64,000 bases of DNA from Arthrobacter pigmenti (GCF_011927905.1 NZ_JAATJL010000001.1:1426001-1490000), one strand, 5' to 3'; shown: positions 27,887 through 38,423, counted from the first letter of the stretch. Notes: generated by a model not told the origin, from the sequence alone. Program-made: numbers and translations.

Positions 27887-27893
27887 GACCGGC

Positions 27894-29141
27894 TTATGAG
27901 GCGTGCCGGCGACGCACGAGGACGGCGATCGCCCGCCCGCCAAGTCCAAGGGCAAGAACCGCTGCCATCGTCAGGACTGAAACCGGCGGCAGGGTGAAGG
28001 CGAGCACAAGGCATCCGAGCAGTCCGATGACGTTCAGCGCCCGCGGCGCATACCAGGGCCGCGAGCTGAGCGTGATCGCAGACAGGTTGGCCACCGCGTA
28101 GTAGATCAGTACGCCGAAGCTGGAAAACCCGACGACGGTCAGTATGTCCGTCACCAGCAGAAGGACAACGACGACGACGGCGGTCGTCACCTCGGCGACG
28201 AATGGCGTCGCGTGGCGGGAAGACACCGCGCGGAACATGCGCGGCAGGTCTCCCTCGCGCGCCATTGCCAGGCTCGTGCGCGCGATTCCGCTGATCAGCG
28301 CGAGCAGGGCCCCCAGGCTGGCCAGGGCCGCCGCTATGGTGACGGCGATTGCTGGAATCGACTCTCCCGCAGGAAAGACCTCCGTAAGCGGTGCCGTTGA
28401 CTCGGCTAACGCCCCGGCGCCCAACGCGTGAAGCAGCGCGAAAGCGAGCAGGAGGTAGAGCGCGAGCGTGAACCCGAACGCGCCGAAGATCGCCCTGGGA
28501 ATATTGCGGGAGGGATCGCGGACCTCCTCGCCCATGGTGGCGATCCGGGCGTAACCGGCGAACGCGAAGAAGATGAGTGCCGCGGCCTGCAGCACTCCCC
28601 ACGGGGATGCTTCGAGAGGGACGGCGGCTGCGGCGGTGCCGGCGTCGGGCCGTGCAAAAGCAGCGACGATGACAAAAGCCAGCACCGGGACAACCAGCGA
28701 CACAATGATGCGGGTCATCAGCGCGGTGCGGGTGACGCCCAGCAGGTTGACGGCGGTCAGGGCGGCTACGGCTGCGACTGCGGTGGGCTTCTCCCAGCCG
28801 GGGGCGGCGTACAGCCCGAACGTCAGCGCCATCGCGGCGCAGGAGGCTGACTTGCCGGTCACGAAGCTCCACCCGGCCAGAAATCCCGGCCAGGCGCCGA
28901 GCTGGCGCCGACCGTAGAGATAAGCCCCGCCGCTGAAGGGGTGGACTGCGGCGAGCTGGGCGGACGCGGCGGCGTTGGCGTAGGCCACGATGCCGGCGAG
29001 GACAACGGCCAATGGAAGCAGTGGCCCGGCGGCGACAGCGGCTGGTGCGAACACCACGAAGACGCCGGCGCCGATCATCGATCCAACGCCCACCGTCGTC
29101 GCATCGAAGCCGCCGAGTTGCCTGTTAAGTGCCTGCGACAT
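27894..29141 (-). CDS. APC-superfamily amino-acid permease
   Basis: This 415-residue integral membrane protein has about 11-12 hydrophobic segments. The N-terminal GVGSMIGAGVFV motif (about residues 18-29) is the unwound substrate-binding helix of APC transporters, and a GGAYLYGRRQLG block follows helix 2. The substrate cannot be assigned. ATG at 29141 begins the homology and is preceded by AAAGGGAAC; the frame is open further upstream but overlaps the aspS promoter region. It is divergent from aspS (114 bases) and its 3' end lies tail to tail with hisS. Confidence 0.9.
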   Translation of the reverse strand: MSQALNRQLGGFDATTVGVGSMIGAGVFVVFAPAAVAAGPLLPLAVVLAGIVAYANAAASAQLAAVHPFSGGAYLYGRRQLGAWPGFLAGWSFVTGKSASCAAMALTFGLYAAPGWEKPTAVAAVAALTAVNLLGVTRTALMTRIIVSLVVPVLAFVIVAAFARPDAGTAAAAVPLEASPWGVLQAAALIFFAFAGYARIATMGEEVRDPSRNIPRAIFGAFGFTLALYLLLAFALLHALGAGALAESTAPLTEVFPAGESIPAIAVTIAAALASLGALLALISGIARTSLAMAREGDLPRMFRAVSSRHATPFVAEVTTAVVVVVLLLVTDILTVVGFSSFGVLIYYAVANLSAITLSSRPWYAPRALNVIGLLGCLVLAFTLPPVSVLTMAAVLALGLGGRAIAVLVRRRHAS

Positions 29142-29255
29142 GCGCCGGTTCCCTTTCCGGTGACTTCGAGGTGGCCGAAGGTGCGTGCTTTCCAACGGTA
29201 AACTCGAACGGATCGATCGAATTTCTCTAGAGTCAATCACACCGGAAGGAATGCT

Positions 29256-31064
29256 GTGCTGCGCACACATGACCTTGGTTCGCTACGGACCGGGCACATT
29301 GGACAAACCGTAACCCTCGCCGGATGGGTGGCCCGCCGTCGTGATCACGGTGGCGTGGCATTCCTGGATCTGCGCGATGCCTCAGGTGTTGCCCAGGTGG
29401 TGGTGCGGGAGGAGGACGTGTTCTCTTCCCTGCGCAACGAATACGTCCTGCAGATTATCGGCACCGTCGAGAAGCGTCCGGAGGGAAACGAGAATCCCGC
29501 CCTCGGAACGGGCGAAATTGAAGTCATTGCGGAGAAGGTGGAGATCCTCAACACCTCGGATCCGCTGCCCTTCCAGATTGATGAGCACGTGGAGGTCGGC
29601 GAGGAAGCCCGCCTGAAGCACCGCTATCTCGACCTTCGGCGTCCGGCGCCGAACGCCAACCTCCGGCTGCGTTCCGAGGCCAACCGGGTTGCCCGCGAGC
29701 TGTTGCACGCCGACGGTTATGTGGAGATTGAAACCCCCACCCTGACGCGTTCCACTCCGGAAGGCGCTCGCGACTTCGTGGTGCCGGCGCGTCTTGCACC
29801 CGGTTCCTGGTACGCCCTCCCGCAGTCGCCGCAGTTGTTCAAGCAGCTCCTCCAGGTGGGCGGGTTCGAGAAGTACTATCAGATCGCGCGCTGTTACCGC
29901 GATGAAGACTTCCGCGCCGACCGGCAGCCCGAGTTCACCCAGCTGGATATCGAGGCGAGCTTCGTTGAGCAGGACGACATCATCGCCCTCGGCGAGCAGG
30001 TGGTCAAAGCCCTCTGGCGCCTGATCGACGTCGAGATCCCGATGCCCATTCAGCGCATGACGTACGCCGACGCGATGGCACGCTACGGCTCCGACAAGCC
30101 GGACCTCCGCTTCGGCCTTGAACTGACAGAACTCACCGAGTACTTCAAGGACACGGAGTTCGGCGTGTTCAAGGCCGGGTACGTGGGCGCCGTGGTCATG
30201 CCCGGCGGTGCCGCCCAGCCGCGCCGCCAGCTCGACGCGTGGCAGGAGTGGGCCAAGCAGCGTGGCGCGAAGGGGCTCGCGTACGTCCTGATCGACGACG
30301 ACGGCAGCCTCCGCGGTCCCGTTGCAAAGAACCTCACGGACATCGAGCGGGAGGGCCTGGCCGCCGCTGTGGGAGCGAAACCGGGTGACTGCATCTTCTT
30401 CGCCGCAGGTGAGAAGCCATCGTCGCGCGCGCTGCTGGGCGCGGCCCGGGTCGAGATTGGGCACAGGACCGGGTTGATCGACCCCACCGCCTGGGCGTTC
30501 GCTTGGGTGGTGGATGCGCCGATGTTCGAGCCTGCGTCGGAGGCTGTAGCGGCCGGTGACGTTGCCGTCGGATCCGGAGCATGGACAGCGGTGCACCACG
30601 CCTTCACCTCGCCGAAGCCGGAGTATGTGGACAGCTTTGACACCGACCCGGGCAGCGCCCTGGCCTATGCATACGACATCGTGTGCAACGGCAACGAGAT
30701 CGGCGGCGGGTCCATCCGTATTCACCAGCGTGATGTCCAGGAACGCGTTTTCGCGGTCATGGGCTTGAGCGCGGAGGACGCCCAGGAGAAGTTCGGCTTC
30801 CTGCTTGAGGGCTTCAAGTACGGCGCGCCTCCGCATGGCGGTATCGCCTTCGGTTGGGACCGCGTGGTTGCTCTCCTGGCAGGCACCGACTCCATCCGCG
30901 ACGTCATTGCGTTCCCGAAGTCCGGCGGCGGCTATGACCCGCTGACGGCGGCTCCCGCGCCAATCACCGCGCAGCAGCGCAAGGAGGCAGGCGTCGACGC
31001 AAAACCAGTCGCGAAACCGGACGCAAAGGCGGACTCAAAGACAGAGCCCAAGCCCGCGAAGTGA
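29256..31064 (+). CDS. aspS: Aspartyl-tRNA synthetase
   Basis: This 602-residue class II enzyme has an N-terminal OB-fold anticodon domain (about 1-110), motif 1 and the flipping loop near [16 protein letters not shown] (about 165-180), motif 2 ([16 protein letters not shown], about 213-228), a GAD insertion domain (about 285-420) and motif 3 ([10 protein letters not shown], about 528-537). The bacterial length is exceeded by a Lys/Ala/Pro-rich C-terminal tail of about 35 residues. GTG at 29256 follows GGAAGGAA. Whether it discriminates tRNA-Asp from tRNA-Asn cannot be read here. The 390-base gap after it holds the FMN riboswitch. Confidence 0.96.
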   Translation: MLRTHDLGSLRTGHIGQTVTLAGWVARRRDHGGVAFLDLRDASGVAQVVVREEDVFSSLRNEYVLQIIGTVEKRPEGNENPALGTGEIEVIAEKVEILNTSDPLPFQIDEHVEVGEEARLKHRYLDLRRPAPNANLRLRSEANRVARELLHADGYVEIETPTLTRSTPEGARDFVVPARLAPGSWYALPQSPQLFKQLLQVGGFEKYYQIARCYRDEDFRADRQPEFTQLDIEASFVEQDDIIALGEQVVKALWRLIDVEIPMPIQRMTYADAMARYGSDKPDLRFGLELTELTEYFKDTEFGVFKAGYVGAVVMPGGAAQPRRQLDAWQEWAKQRGAKGLAYVLIDDDGSLRGPVAKNLTDIEREGLAAAVGAKPGDCIFFAAGEKPSSRALLGAARVEIGHRTGLIDPTAWAFAWVVDAPMFEPASEAVAAGDVAVGSGAWTAVHHAFTSPKPEYVDSFDTDPGSALAYAYDIVCNGNEIGGGSIRIHQRDVQERVFAVMGLSAEDAQEKFGFLLEGFKYGAPPHGGIAFGWDRVVALLAGTDSIRDVIAFPKSGGGYDPLTAAPAPITAQQRKEAGVDAKPVAKPDAKADSKTEPKPAK

Positions 31065-31210
31065 CGCCCGTTCCTCCGTTGCGTGCTCGGATGATGACGC
31101 TTTGGCGCGTCGGAACGGTATTCATCTGAGCATTCAGCGAGAGGTTGATCTCACTTCGTGACGCGCGGGGCGCGCGCTTGGCACAGGTGTGGAAGAATAT
31201 CCCTCGTACA

Positions 31211-31345
31211 ACGTGCTCCGGGGTCGGTGTAAGTCCGAACCGGCGGTTATAGTCCGCGACCCGCGCGCTGCTGGAGACAGCAGCAAACGGTTGAGCCGGT
31301 GAAATTCCGGCACCGACAGTTAAAGTCTGGATGGGAGAAGCACGT
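31211..31345 (+). promoter_or_regulatory. FMN riboswitch (RFN element)
   Basis: The conserved FMN aptamer segments appear in order: GGGGTCGGTGTAAGTCCGA, ACCGGCGGTTATAGTCCGCG, a variable hairpin (31269-31284, GCTGCTGG...CAGCAGC), GAGCCGGTGAAATTCCGGC, ACCGACAGTTAAAGTC and TGGATGGGAGAAG. The closing stem P1 pairs 31211-31217 with 31339-31345 perfectly. It sits 110 bases upstream of the transporter gene that heads the riboflavin operon, so FMN should repress the whole unit. The stretch between aspS and the aptamer (31065-31210) shows no gene or clear promoter to me. Confidence 0.95.
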
Positions 31346-31391
31346 GCAGCCCTTGGCTGTGCACCGTTGTCGGCGTTCGCGCGTCGATTCC

Positions 31392-31410
31392 CAGTGCCCG
31401 CCGGGCGCTG
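31392..31410 (+). terminator. Candidate riboswitch-controlled terminator hairpin
   Basis: An eight-base-pair stem (31392-31399 with 31403-31410, one G-U pair) with a three-base loop is followed by TCTTGTT. It lies 46 bases after P1 and 44 bases before the ribM start. I could not identify a convincing antiterminator pairing, so control could also be translational or Rho-dependent. Confidence 0.5.
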
Positions 31411-31454
31411 TCTTGTTGACCCCGGAGCCGCAATCGCGAGCTTGAGGGAACGAC

Positions 31455-32141
31455 ATGGAATTTCTGCGGTGGCTCTTCGAAGCCCAGATCTTCATCGGAG
31501 GCAGTCCGCTGCTTGTCCGGGAAGTTCTCGGGAATGTCTTCGGCCTGCTGAGCGCCCTGGGCGGCATGCGCCGGAAAGTCTGGGCCTGGCCCGTGGGTAT
31601 CGCCGGAAACCTCCTTCTGCTTACCGTCTTCCTCGGCTCGGTTTTTGGCGGTGTATCCACGGCCAACCTGCTCGGACAGGCCGCCCGGCAGGTCATGTTC
31701 ATCGCAGTAGCGATCTATGGGTGGCGCCGCTGGCGGCAAGCCCGCTCATACGCTGGGACCGCGATTACCCCGCGCTGGGCATCCAGCCGCGCGCGGATCG
31801 GCCTTGTCGCCGCCATGATCCTCGGTACCGTGGCGCTCACGCCGCTGTTTCGGGCGTTGGGCTCCTATGAGCCGGTCTGGGCGGATGCCTGGACCTTCGT
31901 CGGCTCCCTGCTTGCCACCTTCGGCATGGCGAAGGGGTGGGTGGAATTCTGGCTCATCTGGGTGGCTGTCGACGTGGTCGGAGTCCCGCTACTTTTCAGC
32001 GCCGGCTACTACGCGTCCGCCTTCATGTACCTGTTCTACGGAATCTTCACGCTCGTGGGCTTCGTGGTGTGGGCGCGCGCGCAGCGCAGGTCCCAGACCG
32101 ATGAGCAGTCCGGCGCGATACCTGAACCGAGCCTCCCATGA
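31455..32141 (+). CDS. ribM: PnuC-family transporter, probable riboflavin uptake protein RibM
   Basis: This 228-residue membrane protein has about seven hydrophobic helices and the PnuC-family blocks GNVFGLLSALGGMRRKVWAW (split as GNVFGLLSALGG and KVWAWPVGI), QVMFIAVAIYGWRRW and KGWVEFWLIWVAVDVVGVPL. PnuC proteins usually carry nicotinamide riboside, but members placed directly behind FMN riboswitches in actinobacteria (RibM of Corynebacterium and Streptomyces) carry riboflavin. The position here, first gene behind the riboswitch and overlapping ribD by four bases, supports RibM. GAGGGA precedes the ATG. Confidence 0.88.
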   Translation: MEFLRWLFEAQIFIGGSPLLVREVLGNVFGLLSALGGMRRKVWAWPVGIAGNLLLLTVFLGSVFGGVSTANLLGQAARQVMFIAVAIYGWRRWRQARSYAGTAITPRWASSRARIGLVAAMILGTVALTPLFRALGSYEPVWADAWTFVGSLLATFGMAKGWVEFWLIWVAVDVVGVPLLFSAGYYASAFMYLFYGIFTLVGFVVWARAQRRSQTDEQSGAIPEPSLP

Positions 32142-33211
32142 CCGCCGGGCACAGCATTTCCGCGGCCGAGATGATGGCTATGGAGAACGCCCTGCTGCTG
32201 GCCGGACAGGGAGTGCGGGGAGCGAACCCGCTCGTCGGGGCGGTCATCCTCGACGACGACGGCGCCATGGTCGCCAGTGGCGCGCACCTCGGCGCAGGCA
32301 CGGACCACGCGGAGATCGCCGCCCTCAAGAACGCCGCCCAGCAGGGTATCAATCCGTCCGGCTGCACCATGGTGGTTACCCTCGAACCGTGCAACCATAC
32401 CGGCCGCACCGGCCCCTGTACCCAGGCGATTGCCGGGACGGGGATCCGTCGTGTGGTGTACGCCGCGGCTGATGCGAACCCAGCGGCAGCGGGAGGTGCC
32501 GCGTGGCTCGCCGGGCAGGGGATCGACGTCGTCGGTGGACTTCTTGCCGAAGCCGCCGAGGAACTGAACCGGCGCTGGGGGAACGCAATTCAGGAACAAC
32601 GTCCGTTTGTGACCGTCAAGGTCGCGCAGAGCCTGGATTCCCAGTCCGCCGCAGCGGACGGGTCAAGCCAGTGGATCACCGGTCCGCATGCCCGCGCTGA
32701 CGGCCACGCAATTCGCGCGCGTGTCGATGCCGTGCTGGTCGGCACGGGCACTGTGCTTGCCGACAACCCGCAACTGACTGCCCGTGCACTCGACGGCGCT
32801 GATGCACCTCGTCAGCCACTTCGGGTGGCAATGGGTTTCCGGAATGTCCCGGAGGGCGCAGCGATCCGGGGAGAAGGATTCGTCCACCTCCGAACCCATG
32901 ACCCACACGCGGCACTGAACGAGCTTCATGCCCGCGGTGTCCGCCATGTCCTCGTGGAGGGCGGACCACAGCTGGCCGGTGTGTTCCTCATGGCCGACCT
33001 GGTGGACGAACTGTTTACCTACATTGCACCGATGCTGCTCGGTGCGGGCATCCCGGCGTTCCAGCGGCTCGGCGTCGCAACATTGGCCGACGCGCATGTG
33101 TGGCGTCTTGACCCGGATGGCGCGGCTCCCCTCACCCAGTTGGGCGACGACGTCCGTCTGCACTTCAAACCCATTGCGCCTCCTCCGGCGCACCCAGCGA
33201 AAGGCTCGTGA
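32138..33211 (+). CDS. ribD: Bifunctional riboflavin biosynthesis deaminase/reductase RibD
   Basis: This 357-residue enzyme performs the second and third steps from GTP to riboflavin. The N-terminal cytidine-deaminase-like domain has the zinc set THDAE-type H-A-E (TDHAEIAAL, about residues 47-55) and PCNHTGRTGPC (about 86-96). The C-terminal NADPH reductase domain begins near residue 150 (VTVKVAQSLD) and contains VLVEGGPQLAG. Its ATG overlaps the ribM stop (ATGA), and the riboflavin synthase GTG follows its stop codon without a gap. Confidence 0.96.
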   Translation: MTAGHSISAAEMMAMENALLLAGQGVRGANPLVGAVILDDDGAMVASGAHLGAGTDHAEIAALKNAAQQGINPSGCTMVVTLEPCNHTGRTGPCTQAIAGTGIRRVVYAAADANPAAAGGAAWLAGQGIDVVGGLLAEAAEELNRRWGNAIQEQRPFVTVKVAQSLDSQSAAADGSSQWITGPHARADGHAIRARVDAVLVGTGTVLADNPQLTARALDGADAPRQPLRVAMGFRNVPEGAAIRGEGFVHLRTHDPHAALNELHARGVRHVLVEGGPQLAGVFLMADLVDELFTYIAPMLLGAGIPAFQRLGVATLADAHVWRLDPDGAAPLTQLGDDVRLHFKPIAPPPAHPAKGS

Positions 33212-33835
33212 GTGTTCACAGGAATTGTGTCCGGACAGGGCACTGTGGTCTCCATCCAGCAGGACGGGGACAGCGCGGTACTGGAGTTCGATGCCGGGGA
33301 AACCGGGCTTGGCCTGCAGTCCGGCGGTTCGATCGCTGTAAACGGTGTCTGCCTCACTGCGACCGAAATCAGCGATTCACGTATTCGCGTTGACGTTATG
33401 GGCGAAACCCTCACTCTCACCACAACCGGCGAGCTGGCACCGGGGGACTCTGTCAACCTGGAACGCTGCGTCCCGGCCGGAGGGCGGTTGGACGGGCACG
33501 TGGTCCAGGGGCACGTCGACGGCGTTGGTGTTCTGCTCGAACGTGAGGACCTCGGCTCGTGGGAACGGCTCCGTTTCAGCGTGCCCGCACCGCTCGACCG
33601 CTACGCAGCTCAGAAGGGCTCGATCGCGGTGGACGGGGTGTCCCTCACTGTGACCGCGGTGAGTGATGCGGGGGCGGCGGAGCCATGGTTCGAAGTCGGA
33701 CTCATCCCAACCACCCTGAGCGAAACAGGCCTCGGCGCCAAGGAGGCCGGCGACCGTGTGAATCTGGAGATGGACGTCCTCGCCAAATATGCTGAGCGGC
33801 TGCTGGGCTTCGCTTCAAACGGAGGCCAGGAATGA
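33212..33835 (+). CDS. ribE: Riboflavin synthase alpha subunit
   Basis: This 207-residue enzyme dismutates two 6,7-dimethyl-8-ribityllumazine molecules to riboflavin. It consists of two lumazine-binding beta-barrels with matching repeats: [11 protein letters not shown]...[10 protein letters not shown] in the first half and [12 protein letters not shown]...[10 protein letters not shown] in the second. The GTG start follows the ribD stop with no spacer, and its stop overlaps the ribB ATG by four bases. The symbol ribC is used for this gene in some actinobacteria. Confidence 0.95.
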   Translation: MFTGIVSGQGTVVSIQQDGDSAVLEFDAGETGLGLQSGGSIAVNGVCLTATEISDSRIRVDVMGETLTLTTTGELAPGDSVNLERCVPAGGRLDGHVVQGHVDGVGVLLEREDLGSWERLRFSVPAPLDRYAAQKGSIAVDGVSLTVTAVSDAGAAEPWFEVGLIPTTLSETGLGAKEAGDRVNLEMDVLAKYAERLLGFASNGGQE

Positions 33836-34526
33836 GCGCGCCGCAGACAGCACGGAGTACGGGGATCGCACAGGCGGGAACCGTCGACGTCGGTGTGCAG
33901 GCCATCGCCCTTGACCCGGTGGAGGCGGCGGTGGCGGCAATCGCCGCGGGGCGGGCCGTCGTCGTCGTCGATGATGCGAATCGCGAGAACGAGGGCGACA
34001 TCATCTTCGCCGCACGGTTCGCAACGCCGGAACTGACGGGGTGGACCATCCGCTACTCGTCCGGGGTGCTGTGCGTTCCGCTGACCGGTGAAGCGGCGGA
34101 TCGCCTCGACCTGCCCGCCATGGTCGCTGATAACCAGGATGCCAAGCAGACCGCGTACACCGTGTCCTGCGATGCGGCCCAGGGGGTGAGCACCGGGATC
34201 AGTGCTGCTGACCGGGCGCTGACGGCGCGGACCCTGGCGTCGCCGTCGTCGTCGGCCGCCGACCTCACCCGGCCCGGGCACATATTCCCGCTGCGCGCCG
34301 TGGAAGGCGGCGTGCAAGTGCGGCGGGGCCACACCGAGGCGGCGATTGACTTGTGCCGGCTCGCGGGCCTGGAGCAAGCCGCAGTGATCGCCGAAGTGAC
34401 ACACGACGACGGCGCCATGATGCGCCTGCCGGCGCTCCGCGAGTTCGCGACGACGCACGGCGCCCCGCTGATTTCGATCGAGGACCTGGCTGCCTACCTT
34501 GCTGCGCCTGGAGCTGGGAGCGTCGA

Positions 34527-34530
<4 letters not shown>
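33832..34530 (+). CDS. ribB: 3,4-dihydroxy-2-butanone 4-phosphate synthase
   Basis: This 232-residue enzyme makes the four-carbon precursor of lumazine from ribulose 5-phosphate. Signature residues are visible: the acidic loop [11 protein letters not shown] (about 43-53), the GVST-ISAADRA-T region, and [19 protein letters not shown] (about 145-170) with metal- and phosphate-binding residues. Many actinobacteria encode this domain fused to GTP cyclohydrolase II. Here it ends by itself with EDLAAYL and a short tail, and ribA starts in another frame with a four-base overlap. The first 25 residues are not conserved. Confidence 0.94.
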
Positions 34531-35700
<1,170 letters not shown>

Positions 35701-35722
35701 AGCTTCGTCACATACATCGGGC

Positions 35723-35739
35723 CGGATACGGCGTATCCG
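35723..35739 (+). terminator. Short stem-loop after ribH
   Basis: Seven perfect base pairs (CGGATAC with GTATCCG) close a three-base loop, without a T run. It may be a weak terminator for the riboflavin operon or an operator just upstream of the hisE promoter. Confidence 0.4.
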
Positions 35740-35750
35740 ACTCCACCCAG

Positions 35751-35756
35751 TAACCT
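35751..35756 (+). promoter_or_regulatory. Putative -10 (TAACCT) for a leaderless hisE mRNA
   Basis: TAACCT ends seven bases before the GTG at 35764, and the spacer AGGCAGA offers only a weak ribosome site. Confidence 0.42.
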
Positions 35757-35763
35757 AGGCAGA

Positions 35764-36027
35764 GTGAAATCCTTCGACACCCTCTTCGCTGAGCTGAGCG
35801 AGAAAGCCTCAGCCCGTCCTTCCGGGTCACGCACCGTGACCGAGCTGGAATCAGGGGTGCACGGCATCGGCAAGAAGGTCGTGGAAGAGGCGGCCGAGGT
35901 CTGGATGGCCGCGGAGTACCAGTCCAATGAGGAAGCAGCGGAGGAAATCTCGCAGTTGCTCTACCACCTCCAGGTGATGATGATTGCCAAGGGACTCACA
36001 CTTGAGGACGTCTACAAGCATCTGTAG
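35764..36027 (+). CDS. hisE: Phosphoribosyl-ATP pyrophosphatase
   Basis: This 87-residue all-helical enzyme removes pyrophosphate from phosphoribosyl-ATP, the second step of histidine synthesis. The MazG-like metal site is visible as the [14 protein letters not shown] block (about residues 38-51) and the [13 protein letters not shown] block (about 56-68). It is a stand-alone HisE, as expected in actinobacteria where HisI is separate. It precedes hisG by 83 bases; that order matches mycobacteria. Confidence 0.94.
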   Translation: MKSFDTLFAELSEKASARPSGSRTVTELESGVHGIGKKVVEEAAEVWMAAEYQSNEEAAEEISQLLYHLQVMMIAKGLTLEDVYKHL

Positions 36028-36110
36028 CCGCGCGCCGGGCATTCCTTGACGAATTCGCGCGCGGCCTAGGAGCTTGCCCCAAGGAAACCTCCTCCCAGAA
36101 GGAACCCCCA

Positions 36111-36953
36111 ATGCTTCGAGTAGCAGTCCCCAACAAGGGATCCCTGTCAGAATCAGCTTCCGCCATGCTTGGCGAGTCGGGCTACCGCCAACGCCGCGAC
36201 ACCCGCGAACTGGTTATGGTGGACCCCGAGAACGAGATCGAGTTTTTCTTCCTCCGTCCGCGTGACATCGCCGTCTACGTCGGTGCCGGCACGCTCGACG
36301 TCGGAATCACCGGCCGCGACCTCTTCCTGGACGCTCAAGTGAACGCGGAGGAGCTGCTGCCGCTTGGCTTCGGTGGCTCAACCTTCCGCTTCGCCGGTCC
36401 GGTGGGCCATTTCTCTTCCGTAAAGGAGCTCGACGGACGTCGGCTGGCCACCAGCTACGACGGCCTGCTGCGCGCCTTCCTCGCCGAGCAGGGAGTCGGC
36501 GCCACCGTGGTCCGCCTGGACGGGGCGGTGGAGTCCTCCGTGCGCCTCGGCGTCGCGGACGCTATTGCCGACGTCGTCGAAACCGGTAACACGCTCAAAG
36601 CGGCGGGGATGGAAATTTTCGGGGACCCTATTCTTCGCAGCGAGGCTATCCTCATCGGCAGGAAGGGCGCTGCCCCCGAGGGACTGGACATCCTCATCCG
36701 ACGGCTGCAGGGTGTGCTGGTTGCGCGTCAGTATGTGCTCCTTGACTACGACATCCGCAAGGAGCTGGTGGACCAGGCGGCGGCGCTGACCCCGGGACTC
36801 GAGTCGCCCACCGTGTCGCCGCTTCGCGACTCCGAGTGGGTTGCCGTGCGCTCGATGGTGAAACGGAACCGCACCAACCAGATCATGGACGAGCTGTACG
36901 ATCTCGGCGCACGCGCCATCCTGGTCAGCACCATCCACGCCTGCCGGATCTAG
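36111..36953 (+). CDS. hisG: ATP phosphoribosyltransferase, long form
   Basis: This 280-residue enzyme starts histidine synthesis from ATP and PRPP. It is the long HisG type, with two catalytic domains (about 1-205) and a C-terminal ACT-like regulatory domain (about 206-280) that binds histidine for feedback inhibition. [13 protein letters not shown] at the start, the [10 protein letters not shown] block and the PRPP loop in [13 protein letters not shown] are present. AAGGAACC precedes the ATG. hisF follows after 13 bases in the same operon. Confidence 0.95.
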   Translation: MLRVAVPNKGSLSESASAMLGESGYRQRRDTRELVMVDPENEIEFFFLRPRDIAVYVGAGTLDVGITGRDLFLDAQVNAEELLPLGFGGSTFRFAGPVGHFSSVKELDGRRLATSYDGLLRAFLAEQGVGATVVRLDGAVESSVRLGVADAIADVVETGNTLKAAGMEIFGDPILRSEAILIGRKGAAPEGLDILIRRLQGVLVARQYVLLDYDIRKELVDQAAALTPGLESPTVSPLRDSEWVAVRSMVKRNRTNQIMDELYDLGARAILVSTIHACRI

Positions 36954-36966
36954 GAAGGGAACGGTC

Positions 36967-37737
36967 ATGACCGTGGCAATCCGCGTTATCCCGTGCCTCG
37001 ACGTCGACGCCGGACGGGTGGTGAAGGGCGTCAACTTCGAAGACCTCCGTGATGCAGGCGATCCGGTTGAACTTGCCCACCGCTACGACCGCGCCGGCGC
37101 TGACGAACTGACGTTCCTCGATGTCACTGCGTCATCGAGTAACCGCGACACCACCTTCGATGTTGTCGCGCAGACCGCTGAGGAAGTCTTCATCCCACTC
37201 ACAGTCGGTGGAGGCGTGCGGCAGATTTCCGACGTCGACAGGCTCTTGAGGTTCGGCGCGGACAAGGCGTCCATCAACACCGCTGCCGTAGCGCGTCCCC
37301 AGGTCATCGATGAAATTACGTCGCACTTCGGCTCGCAGGTACTGGTGCTGAGCCTCGATGCGCGCCGTACCCACGACGCCTCCACACCATCGGGTTACGA
37401 AGTGACCACACACGGCGGACGGAAAGGCACCGGGATCGACGCCGTTGCCTGGGCGCGTGAGGCGGCTGACCGGGGGGTGGGGGAGATCCTCCTGAACTCG
37501 ATCGATGCGGACGGGACGAAGCAGGGCTTCGACCTGGCAATGATCCGTGCAGTCCGCGCAGCGGTGAAGGTTCCCCTGATTGCTTCCGGCGGCGCGGGCG
37601 AGCCTGCGCACTTCCCGCCCGCGGTGGAGGCTGGAGCCGATGCGGTGCTCGCCGCGTCGGTATTTCACTTCGGTCCGGTGAACGCTATCGCCGAGGTGAA
37701 GAAGGCAATCCGCGACGCCGGTTTCCCGGTCAGGTAA
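36967..37737 (+). CDS. hisF: Imidazole glycerol phosphate synthase subunit HisF
   Basis: This 256-residue TIM-barrel cyclase forms imidazole glycerol phosphate and AICAR using ammonia from HisH. The catalytic aspartates are in [14 protein letters not shown] (D11-type) and LSLDARR (D130-type); the phosphate sites GGGVRQ and ASGGAGE are present. The usual partners hisH and hisA are not in the window, so the his genes are split over at least two loci. It converges on a TIGR03085-type gene with 27 bases between stops. Confidence 0.96.
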   Translation: MTVAIRVIPCLDVDAGRVVKGVNFEDLRDAGDPVELAHRYDRAGADELTFLDVTASSSNRDTTFDVVAQTAEEVFIPLTVGGGVRQISDVDRLLRFGADKASINTAAVARPQVIDEITSHFGSQVLVLSLDARRTHDASTPSGYEVTTHGGRKGTGIDAVAWAREAADRGVGEILLNSIDADGTKQGFDLAMIRAVRAAVKVPLIASGGAGEPAHFPPAVEAGADAVLAASVFHFGPVNAIAEVKKAIRDAGFPVR

Positions 37738-37764
37738 GCCGGACCACCCCCGGCACGGCGGCCG

Positions 37765-38409
37765 TCAGAGTCCTACTTCCGCGCTGTCCAGCAGGGCGAC
37801 GGCGTCGGGTTGGCCTTCGAAAGTAACCAGGGCGTGCCGTGTACGGCCATGTGCGTGCATCAGGAGTTCCCCGGGCTCACCGACGATCGCCACCGAAACG
37901 GGTGCCCGCTTCGCCACATGCCGCGGGCCGTCCGGCCGAACGAGCACAATGCCGAGGTCCACCCCGCGGTAAAGGATGGCTGCACGTTTGATCAGCTCGT
38001 CCCAGAGGGCGTTCGAATATTCTTCATCGAGCGCGCGTGGCGCCCACCGGCTGCGCGCGCGACGCACGTCCTCGGTATGGACGAAGTACTCAATGAGGTT
38101 CGTGCTCGCATCGATCGACGGAATCCGCATCGGCGAGTAGAACGGGTGGCCCTTCTGGAAGTCGTCGACCAACTTCTCATAGGCCGCGGCCGTTGCGGAT
38201 TTCGCCGCCAATTTGCGGGTAGCCTTCTCGGAAACGACGGCCAGGGGCTTGATCAGAGCGCCGATTCCCACGCTCGGCCGGTGGCCGCGCAGATAAAGGT
38301 GGGCAGCGAGCTCCTTGGTCTGCCACCCGTCACACAGCGTAGGGGAGTGAGGCCCGGCCGCAAGGAGTGTTTCGGCAAGGACAACACGTGAGGGATCTAC
38401 GAAATGCAT
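37765..38409 (-). CDS. TIGR03085-type metal-binding protein (DinB/MDMPI-like fold)
   Basis: This 214-residue protein matches the actinobacterial family with the mycothiol-dependent maleylpyruvate isomerase N-terminal fold. It opens with HFVDPSRVVLAETLLAAGP, has TLCDGWQTKELAAHLYLR (about 26-43) with a candidate metal His, and a second His in IEYFVHTEDVRRA near residue 105. The C-terminal half is a separate small domain ending in VALLDSAEVGL. The family is thought to contain thiol-dependent (possibly mycothiol) enzymes, but no reaction is known for it. The ATG at 38409 begins the homology. It sits inverted between hisF and hisI. Confidence 0.82.
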   Translation of the reverse strand: MHFVDPSRVVLAETLLAAGPHSPTLCDGWQTKELAAHLYLRGHRPSVGIGALIKPLAVVSEKATRKLAAKSATAAAYEKLVDDFQKGHPFYSPMRIPSIDASTNLIEYFVHTEDVRRARSRWAPRALDEEYSNALWDELIKRAAILYRGVDLGIVLVRPDGPRHVAKRAPVSVAIVGEPGELLMHAHGRTRHALVTFEGQPDAVALLDSAEVGL

Positions 38410-38417
38410 CACTGCTG

Positions 38418-38423
38418 AAAATA
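38418..38423 (-). promoter_or_regulatory. Putative -10 (TATTTT) for the TIGR03085-type gene
   Basis: On the minus strand TATTTT ends eight bases before the ATG at 38409. No ribosome site is present between them. Confidence 0.4.

Noticed and set aside
29382-30836. 484-residue minus-strand frame opposite aspS
   Set aside because: It mirrors the codon structure of aspS and shows no family motif.
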